A stretch of DNA of 64,000 nt from Verrucomicrobia bacterium LW23. Lineage in GTDB: Bacteria > Verrucomicrobiota > Verrucomicrobiia > Methylacidiphilales > UBA1321. A program made the position numbers and the translations under genes. Shown here one piece after another: positions 53,715-60,335 of this stretch (positions are counted from its first letter, which is position 1; the number at the start of each line of letters is the position of its first letter). Below the pieces are notes generated by a model that was given only the letters and a program-made list of their open reading frames with translations, did not search any database and was not told where the DNA came from. The DNA lies in NCBI GenBank assembly GCA_003054695.1, contig QAZA01000009.1, forward strand, positions 186,001 to 250,000. The letters run 5' to 3'.

Positions 53715-54800
53715 TTACGCCGCGCCGGGACTGGGCAGGGGAACGGCCCCGGCGCCTGCGCTGGACGTGGCGGCAGAGGCCGCGGGCGCAGGTGCCTCGG
53801 CGAGGCCCGCGATGCGACCGTGCGCGGCGACAAGCTGGGCGTAGCGATCCTGCGGGCAGCGGACGACCCAGCAGCGGCCCAGGTCGGGAAAGTGCACAAG
53901 GAGCTCGCTGCAGAGGAAGAGACGGCGAAGGCTGGCCTCCACGGCGCCGCCGCGGATTTCAATCATGCGCGGGTTACGGGCGCCGACGAGGGCGAGGCGG
54001 CGGGGGCCTTCGGTCATCACCAGCCAGGCGCGCTGGCTGCGGCTCCAGCCGTTCATGCCGCCGATGAAGACGGGCATGGCGAAGGCAATCTGCGTGTCGG
54101 CACCCAGTTCGTTCTGAATCGCCTGGCGTTGCGCCTCGGGCAGAAAGCGGCTGAGCGCGTGCTCCGGGCGGCCCAGCACCAGGGCGTACGCGTACGTCGC
54201 AACGGCGCGCACCTGGCGGTACCACCACGGGCCAATGTAGATGACGGCGAGCAGGGCCAGCGCGCCCATGGCCACGAGAATCCACGGGTTGACGAAAAAG
54301 GCGACCAGAAGGCCAAGCACCACCAGCACGTCCTCGCCCACGCTCAGCGCGGCGCTGGTAAAGGGGATGGGCGAGACCGTCGCCACCATGCGGGTGCCCG
54401 CCTTGATGGCGTGCGTGCCCAGCGCCATGGTGCCGCACAGGATAATGGCGATAATCTCCACCTGCGGATCGAGTGTGCCGAGCGCGGCCAGGCCGATGAG
54501 CGCGGCGCCAATGGGCCGAATGGCCGTGTGCACGGCGTCCCACACAACGTCAAAGCCGCGAATTTTATCCGCAAAGAACTCCAGAAAATAAAGCACGCCG
54601 GAGATGGTGACGATGGCCGGATCGCCCAGAATGCGCAGCGACTCCAGCCCGGGCGCCAGGTGCAGCCAGCCCATGTTCAGCGCAAGCCCGGTCACAAAAA
54701 CCGTCAGGTACAAATTGATGCCCGCAAGGGTGGCGAGGCCCAGGGTGGTGGCGAGAAGTTGTAAGGTAGCCATGGCGGTAAAAGAGATAAGGAACTGCAT
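53715..54800 (-). CDS. DUF4126 family membrane protein
   Basis: The first 200 of 361 residues match DUF4126: GLATLAGINLYLTVFVTGLA, LYFLEFFADKIRGFDVVWDA, VHTAIRPIGAALIGLAALGT. About six hydrophobic segments fit a polytopic membrane protein. The rest (from about residue 210) is a soluble region with AQRQAIQNELGADTQIAFAM and VMTEGPRRLALVGARNPRMI, ending in an Ala-rich tail. Function unknown. The alternative start at 54773 (MATLQLL) is equally plausible. Confidence 0.8.
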   Translation of the reverse strand: MQFLISFTAMATLQLLATTLGLATLAGINLYLTVFVTGLALNMGWLHLAPGLESLRILGDPAIVTISGVLYFLEFFADKIRGFDVVWDAVHTAIRPIGAALIGLAALGTLDPQVEIIAIILCGTMALGTHAIKAGTRMVATVSPIPFTSAALSVGEDVLVVLGLLVAFFVNPWILVAMGALALLAVIYIGPWWYRQVRAVATYAYALVLGRPEHALSRFLPEAQRQAIQNELGADTQIAFAMPVFIGGMNGWSRSQRAWLVMTEGPRRLALVGARNPRMIEIRGGAVEASLRRLFLCSELLVHFPDLGRCWVVRCPQDRYAQLVAAHGRIAGLAEAPAPAASAATSSAGAGAVPLPSPGAA

Positions 54801-55005
54801 GCGTGCACGTTACGCGCCGTCGGCCACGGCTGCGAGGGCCTCGTCCCCGGTCGGAAATCCACGCAGGGACTCCGCACCGGCCCATCGCAGTGCACACGTC
54901 AGGTTACGCGTGTTAGACGGCATCCGCCAGCGACTTTGAAGAAATTTTTTGCGAAAAACTCGGGGAGGGGGCAACCTCAGGGCGAGTATATACATGAGTA
55001 CGTCC

Positions 55006-55060
55006 GAAGCGCCGTAGGCGCGAAAGCCTATCGCCCAGGGCGTGAGCCCTGGGTAAGAGT
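55006..55060. repeat. Single copy of the family C repeat
   Basis: GAAGCGCCGTAGGCGCGAAAGCC followed by CGCCCAGGGCGTGAGCCCTGGG and TAAGAGT. Two further copies in opposite orientation occur at 63198-63494. Within the 560-bp gap 54801-55360, which has no gene. Confidence 0.85.
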
Positions 55061-55113
55061 CTGTGGGACCTCTCAGAAGCTGGCAGTTGGATAATGAGCC
55101 TTCCAGGCAAACC

Positions 55114-55281
55114 TTTCCCCCGTTGCGTTCGTTCCGTGTCCGTCTCTGCCCGTTGCGACCGTTGCGTGATAATCCCTAATGGTCTTCGCCCAGCTTTTGA
55201 GTGTAGCGATCCGTGGAGGGGACTTTCACGCAACGGTCGCAACGGGCAGAGACAGACACGCAACGAACGCAACGGGGGAAA
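55114..55281. repeat. Long inverted repeat of family D
   Basis: Arms 55114-55169 and 55226-55281 (about 56 bp) pair with few mismatches: TTTCCCCCGTTGCGTTCGTT... and ...AACGAACGCAACGGGGGAAA, around a 56-base loop. GTTGCG words recur throughout. Same gap as the family C copy. Confidence 0.9.
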
Positions 55282-55360
55282 AGAGGATAGACTCAGGAAG
55301 GCCCAATCGCAAGTTTCAGACTCCGCTACTGTTCCTGAATGCACCTGTACGTAGTCCGCC

Positions 55361-56404
55361 CTACCCCGGCAAACGCGCCGGCGTTTTGGAGGCGGGGAGG
55401 CCCAGCTGGTACGGGTCGGTCTCCAGCCACTGGGCCAGGCGGTCGAGGCCCTCTGTTATCGTGACGGCCGGGTCGTAGCCAAGATCGCGGCGGGCGGCGG
55501 AGATGTTGAACCAGTGTGCCGTGGCCAGTTCCTCGGCGAGAAAGCGCGTCATGCGGGGCTCCGCCGTAATGCGCAGCGTTTTGTAGGTCCACTCCAGCGT
55601 GCTGCCAATGGCCCGGGCCACGCGCGCGGGGATGGTGCGGGTGACGGGCGCAACGCCGCCGGCGGCGAGGATGGCGTTGACCAGATCCCACAGCGGCCGG
55701 GGCTCGCCGTTGCTGATGAAATAGGCTTTGCCGGCCACAGGGCTGTCAATCGCAAGCTTCTCCGCCGCAAGCAGATGCGCGTCCACCGCGTTGTCGACGT
55801 AGACCGAATCCACCAGGTTGGGACGCCGCCCCACGCGGCGCAGCGAGCCCGACATGCCGCGGGCGAGGATGCGCGGGGTGAGATGGTTATCGCCCGGGCC
55901 CCAGATCAGATGCGGGCGCAGCGCAACGGTGGCCAGGCGCGAGCCGTTGGCGGCGAGCACGGTTTTCTCCGCAAGTGCCTTGGTTTCAGGATAATAGGCG
56001 TGGAACCTTTTGGGGTAGGGCAGCGTTTCATCCGCGCCTTCAATGTCGCTGCCATCAAACACAACGCTGGGCGAACTTGTGTAGACAAGCTTGCCGATCC
56101 CATGCTTCCAACACGCCTGCAGGATGTTGTCCGTGCCATGCACGTTGGGCCCGTAAAAGGAGGCGCGGGAGCCCCAGATCCCCGCCTTCGCGGCCACGTG
56201 GTAGATGATATCCACCCCTTTGGCCGCTTTCTCCACCGTAGCGGTGTCTTCCAGGTCGCCGCGGATGACCTCCACGCCCCAGCCGGTCAGCTCCGGGTAA
56301 TCAGCGCGCGCGAGGGAGCGTACGGAATCGCCGCGCGCGACAAGCCGTTGCACAATAGCACGGCCCAGAAAACCGCCGCCGCCCGTAACCAGCACTTTCG
56401 TCAT
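55361..56404 (-). CDS. NAD-dependent epimerase/dehydratase, OleD-like
   Basis: The 347-residue short-chain dehydrogenase has the Rossmann glycine motif VTGGGGFLG (residues 6-14) and catalytic YPETK (Y138, K142). The blocks RADYPELTGWGVEVIRGDLE, YTSSPSVVFDG, RPHLIWGPGDNHLTPRILAR and GEPRPLWDLVNAILAAGGVA closely resemble OleD, the 2-alkyl-3-oxoalkanoate reductase of long-chain olefin synthesis, although related 3-beta-HSD-type enzymes share these features. OleA, OleB and OleC were not found here. The esterase and methyltransferase genes lie upstream on the same strand. Confidence 0.85.
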   Translation of the reverse strand: MTKVLVTGGGGFLGRAIVQRLVARGDSVRSLARADYPELTGWGVEVIRGDLEDTATVEKAAKGVDIIYHVAAKAGIWGSRASFYGPNVHGTDNILQACWKHGIGKLVYTSSPSVVFDGSDIEGADETLPYPKRFHAYYPETKALAEKTVLAANGSRLATVALRPHLIWGPGDNHLTPRILARGMSGSLRRVGRRPNLVDSVYVDNAVDAHLLAAEKLAIDSPVAGKAYFISNGEPRPLWDLVNAILAAGGVAPVTRTIPARVARAIGSTLEWTYKTLRITAEPRMTRFLAEELATAHWFNISAARRDLGYDPAVTITEGLDRLAQWLETDPYQLGLPASKTPARLPG

Positions 56405-56497
56405 TGCGCGATGTTCATAATGGCGTCGGGCCGGTGTTGCCAGTCGAAAATGCCGAGCGGTCGCAATTGTTGTGGATTTAGCGGTTGATGGGCTCCA

Positions 56498-57514
56498 TCA
56501 GCCCACCAGCTCGCGCAGCACCGGCCACGCCAGATCCGCATAAAAGCGGTGGCCCTCCGGCCCTTCCAGAAAGCGGAACCGCTCCGGCGCGCCGGCCTCC
56601 GCATAAACGGCCTGCGCGCGGGCGGCCTCGCGGCGGGCGGCGTCGATGGGGAAGAGGGGATCGGACACCCCGCTGACGATAACGAGCGGTTTGGGCGCGG
56701 CCAGTGCGGCGATGTCGCCCATGTCGGCCAGGCGATAGAGCCCGGGCACAAAGTTGCAGGGGCAATGGTACACCGTGCCCAGGCTCTCGTGGATGCCCGA
56801 GAAGGCGCAGCTGGGCAGGGCGTAGCGGATCTCCTCCAGCAGCGCGGCCGCGTAGAGCGAGAGGGTGCCGCCGCCGCTGTTGCCCATCACACCCACGCGG
56901 GCCGGGTCGGCGCCGAAGGCCTCCACGGCCAGAAGTGCGGTCTGGCGCACGTCGTGCAGGCGCTCGGCCAGCAGCGTGTGGCCCAGCAGCAGGGCGTGCA
57001 TGGAGAGGGAGACGCAGCCGGGGCCGGCGGCGACGGAGGTAGGGTATTCGGGGTGGCGCTCGCCAAAGCCGCGAATCTCCGGGCACAGCGCGGCAAAGCC
57101 ATGGCGCATGGCGCCGAGCCCAAAGTCGCGGTCGCCCTCCACCTCAATCGCAGTCGTTTCGTCGGCCTGATCCACCGCGATGGAGCGGTGCATGCCGCTG
57201 GTGTGGCCCTGCAGGCAGATGATGAGGGGATCGGCGGGCGTCCACCCATGGGGCACGCAGCGGTACAGGGGCGCATGCATGCCGTCCTCCACGGCAAACA
57301 CCCAGCGCTCCAGCGTGCCCAGCGGGTGCTGGCGCCGCCAGATGAGCTCGGGCGGGGCGACGGGCGGCGCAGGCGGGGAAAAGCGGTCCAGCCCCACGGC
57401 ACGGGCCAGGGCATCGCGCAGCCCTTCGGGCGAGGAGAAGGCGGTACGCCCGGCGGCCGCGGCGGCGAACTCGCGCGGGCGGGTGGAGGAGGGATGGAAG
57501 AGGTTGGTCATCAT
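56498..57514 (-). CDS. Alpha/beta hydrolase (acetyl xylan esterase-like)
   Basis: The 338-residue protein has a nucleophile elbow GNSGGG (S213), a late aspartate in SGVSDPLFPID and histidine in GPEGHRFYADL, completing a catalytic triad. The region LIICLQGHTSGMHRSIAVDQ and RHGFAALCPEIRGFGER is typical of the acetyl xylan esterase/dienelactone hydrolase group. No signal peptide, so a cytoplasmic deacetylase of imported oligosaccharides or a general esterase are both possible. Start 57514 (MMTNLF). It is 93 bp upstream of the OleD-like gene. Confidence 0.82.
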   Translation of the reverse strand: MMTNLFHPSSTRPREFAAAAAGRTAFSSPEGLRDALARAVGLDRFSPPAPPVAPPELIWRRQHPLGTLERWVFAVEDGMHAPLYRCVPHGWTPADPLIICLQGHTSGMHRSIAVDQADETTAIEVEGDRDFGLGAMRHGFAALCPEIRGFGERHPEYPTSVAAGPGCVSLSMHALLLGHTLLAERLHDVRQTALLAVEAFGADPARVGVMGNSGGGTLSLYAAALLEEIRYALPSCAFSGIHESLGTVYHCPCNFVPGLYRLADMGDIAALAAPKPLVIVSGVSDPLFPIDAARREAARAQAVYAEAGAPERFRFLEGPEGHRFYADLAWPVLRELVG

Positions 57515-57619
57515 GCAGTTACCACGCCGATAAATTACAGAAGCAGTTGCCCCCAGAAGCTCCCCGCGACGGCCCCCCGCAGGGGCCGTCAGCAACAGGG
57601 GTCCAGCGCCCCGTGCTGG

Positions 57620-58963
57620 TTAGCCCAGCTGAATCCACAGCATGGCGGGCAGGGCGTCGCCGGGAAAATCCGCAGGGGGCGCGGGGATGGCCAGGCGGAA
57701 GCGGCGGCCGGCGGACTGGGCGGCGGCGGTGGCCATGCGCTGCAGCGTGGGCATCTGCATGGTGCTGCAGTTAACGGAGACGAGGAGTCGGCATTGCGGC
57801 GCAGCCAGGGCCATGCACGCCTCCAGCAACTGCGGAAGATCGCGCTCCACGCGAAAGCTGCCCACTTTGGTGCCGCGCGCAAACGTGGGGGGATCGAGAA
57901 TGATCGCGTCAAACGTCTCGCCCCGCTTGCGCAGGTAGGGGAGGATGCGGAACACGTCGTCCGCAATAAACCGATGGCGCGAGGACGGCGGGCATGGGCC
58001 GACGCCGCCGGAGAGCGCCGCGTTGGGTAGGGGGCCGTGGCCGGCGCGCAGGGGCGCCAGCTTCAGCACGCCTGTCATCGCGTTCTTGGTGGGCGTAAAA
58101 TCGATGTCGTTGAGGCGAAAGTTTTCGCGGCCGCGGTCGAGCGATTTCTTGCTCAGATCCACGCTGCACGTCTCCTTGCAGCCGGCCGCGGCGGCGGCTA
58201 CGGAGAAGGAGCAGGTGTAGGCAAACAGGTTCAGCAGGCGCTGGGGCGGGTTAAGCTGCAGGGCGCGGCGGTTGTCGCGCTGGTCCAGAAACAGGCCGGG
58301 CGAGTAGCCGGCGGCAATGTCGATGCCAAAGCGCACGCCGTTTTCCACCACGGTGAGGCGGCCCACTTCCTCGGCGAGGCGCGCCTGGGCTTCCGCGGCG
58401 GCGTGCTCGCCGGCGCCCATGCCGTCCACGGAGTCGTCGGGCATATCGCCCATCGCTGCCAGGGAGTCGGCGCAGGCCATGAGTGCGGGGATGGAGTCCT
58501 GGCCGGGGTTTTTCTCCAGGTTGCGCACAAACATGGCGCGGCAGGGCAGGCCCACGCGGGCCAGCACGGTGCGCAAGTGGCGGGTTAGCGGGGAGATATC
58601 CGATTTTTGCCGCACGGAGAGCAGAAAGCGGTCGCCAAACCGGTCGATCCACCCGCGCTCCGTGGTGCAAAAGCGGTGCGCTGTGGTTTGGCTGGTGGCA
58701 AAGGCGCGCAGGGCGTCATCGCTAACCTGATGCTGCACCCAGGCGGGCGGAGCGGGGGCCGGCCCTCGCACGGAGATGCTGACCGCGCCGGGCGCCACCA
58801 CGGCGGGCGGCGGCGGCGCCCCCACACGGCGCGCGTCCGCCGGGGCGGCGGCGCCGGGCGTATCGGGGGAGCAGGGTGCGGTTGCGGAGCGGGGCACAGG
58901 CGCAGCGGCAGCCAGGCTTTGGCCGACGATGCGGGCCGACGGGGGTTTGAGCGATTTTGACAT
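57620..58963 (-). CDS. RlmI/RlmK-like 23S rRNA methyltransferase
   Basis: The 447-residue protein shows the class I methyltransferase core: NLFAYTCSFSVAAAAAG (SAM-binding), VDLSKKSLDRGRENFRLN and FDAIILDPPTFARGTK with the DPP motif, then LVSVNCSTMQMPTLQRM. It resembles RlmI-type cytosine-C5 and RlmK-type guanine-N7 enzymes. Two features are unusual: a Pro/Ala-rich first 70 residues and an insert after TPTKNAMTG (about residues 285-320). Start 58963 is chosen (MSKSLKPP). Target RNA position unknown. Confidence 0.84.
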   Translation of the reverse strand: MSKSLKPPSARIVGQSLAAAAPVPRSATAPCSPDTPGAAAPADARRVGAPPPPAVVAPGAVSISVRGPAPAPPAWVQHQVSDDALRAFATSQTTAHRFCTTERGWIDRFGDRFLLSVRQKSDISPLTRHLRTVLARVGLPCRAMFVRNLEKNPGQDSIPALMACADSLAAMGDMPDDSVDGMGAGEHAAAEAQARLAEEVGRLTVVENGVRFGIDIAAGYSPGLFLDQRDNRRALQLNPPQRLLNLFAYTCSFSVAAAAAGCKETCSVDLSKKSLDRGRENFRLNDIDFTPTKNAMTGVLKLAPLRAGHGPLPNAALSGGVGPCPPSSRHRFIADDVFRILPYLRKRGETFDAIILDPPTFARGTKVGSFRVERDLPQLLEACMALAAPQCRLLVSVNCSTMQMPTLQRMATAAAQSAGRRFRLAIPAPPADFPGDALPAMLWIQLG

Positions 58964-59337
58964 GTGTGCTGACGAAAGCAAGTGCGGCGCGCCGGTCGAT
59001 GCCTCCAGCCATGACGCTGAATCCGGGACGGATAAGCGACGGGGCGGAAAGCTCGATCCTGCGATAGCGATAATCTACAGGATAGCATATCATCCGCACC
59101 CCTGCCGGGTGCTCGGGATGATTTCACCCGGGCGGCGGGTACAACAAGCCGCAATTTGTACTTTATGACACAAATGTAACGAAGACGCAAGCCCGACGAA
59201 AGGGGGGACCCGGCCCTTGCCATGTTTTTCCCCCAGCGAAAGAATTCGCTTGCCTTTATGTCGGGATTGATGTGAATGTTTGTGCACCTTTTAGCATCGT
59301 TTCGTTTCCTTGCCTCTTCCCCAACTTCATTCCTTCT
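58964..59337. other. Intergenic region upstream of the type III chaperone
   Basis: No gene. Divergent control region for the methyltransferase and the chaperone. I see no repeat of the families seen elsewhere and no obvious sigma-70 or sigma-54 site that I would defend. Confidence 0.4.
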
Positions 59338-59844
59338 ATGTCCCGCGAAAACCTGGAGATTCTCATTGAGCGGCTGAGCGAAGATCTCGGCCTGGGTGAC
59401 CTTCGTCTGGATCCCGAACTGGACGCCTGCGGCTTTGTGGCGGATGGCCGCCTGGACGTACTGATTGAGTTTGACGACGCCAGCGCCAGCGTCATCCTGA
59501 CGGCCACCATAGGCGATCTGCCCGTGGAGAATCGCGGCGCCGTACTGCAGGACCTGCTGGATGCCAACTACTATGCGATTGGCTCCGGCGGCGGCACCTT
59601 CGCCACCAACTCGGACCTGGGCAAAGTGTACCTGCAGATTCGCGAAAGCACCGCGCAGCTGGACAAGACCCGGCTGGTGCAGCTGGTGCAATCGCTGCTC
59701 AACACCGGCGATGCCTGGCAGGAGCGGCTGACCGGCGGCGCCGCGGCCGCGGGTAGCGCCCCCGCCCCGAGCGGCACTGGCAGCGGGGAAAGTGGCACGC
59801 CCGAGGGGACATTCGGCCGCATGTTCCCCGGCGGGTTGGTGTAG
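59338..59844 (+). CDS. CesT-family type III secretion chaperone
   Basis: The 168-residue acidic protein matches class I (CesT/DspF-type) chaperones along its length: N-terminal helix ENLEILIERLSEDLG, strands LDVLIEFDDASASVILTATI, the loop GDLPVENRGAVLQDLLDANY, strands GGGTFATNSDLGKVYLQIRE and a last helix DKTRLVQLVQSLLNTGDAWQ. These proteins form dimers that hold the N-terminus of a partner effector unfolded and guide it to a type III secretion system. The C-terminal 40 residues are Gly/Ala/Ser/Pro-rich. The start at 59338 (MSRENL) fits the family. The presumed partner follows about 490 bp downstream on the same strand. Confidence 0.82.
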   Translation: MSRENLEILIERLSEDLGLGDLRLDPELDACGFVADGRLDVLIEFDDASASVILTATIGDLPVENRGAVLQDLLDANYYAIGSGGGTFATNSDLGKVYLQIRESTAQLDKTRLVQLVQSLLNTGDAWQERLTGGAAAAGSAPAPSGTGSGESGTPEGTFGRMFPGGLV

Positions 59845-59887
59845 AGCGGATTAGATACATGTATATACCGAGACTTCCGGCTTTCTG

Positions 59888-60112
59888 AGAACCTCGAAGA
59901 GGTTCTATAACCTGGCCCAGGGTTCCCCGAGTCGAGCGAGGGAACCCTGGGATGCGGTGAGGAAAAGCACGACTCCAACGCGGGTCGTATCCCTATCTGG
60001 CAAAACGGGATACAACCCACGTTGGGGTTGATCGGATCGCCCGCATTTCCCAGGGTTCCCTCGCTTGACTCGGGGAACCCTGGGCTAGGTTATACAACCT
60101 CTTTGAGGTTGT
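59888..60112. repeat. Symmetric set of nested hairpins (family E)
   Basis: Outer hairpins AGAACCTC-GAA-GAGGTTCT (59888-59906) and ACAACCTC-TTT-GAGGTTGT (60094-60112), next pair CCCAGGGTTCC...GGAACCCTGGG (59917-59952 and 60049-60084), and an inner CCAACGCGGG...CCACGTTGG (59974-60026). The order is mirror-symmetric. It lies between the chaperone and its putative effector, in the 491-bp gap 59845-60335. Related modules at 19666-19786. Confidence 0.85.
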
Positions 60113-60335
60113 CAGATCGGATTGTACACACGCACACTTAATCCGCTCGAGTGCTCTTGCAAGGATCTGGGATCCTTCCCCCAAAAAGTGATGGCTTATG
60201 TTGCAAACGGGGCATGGCGAATTCGTTCAAGCCCTGAAACCGCGATGTCAAATGCGGGATGCCTCCCATCGTCGCACCGCTGCCCACCCGCTTCTTCCAC
60301 TCCCCCGCACTCGCCTTTAACCCAACACGACATCC

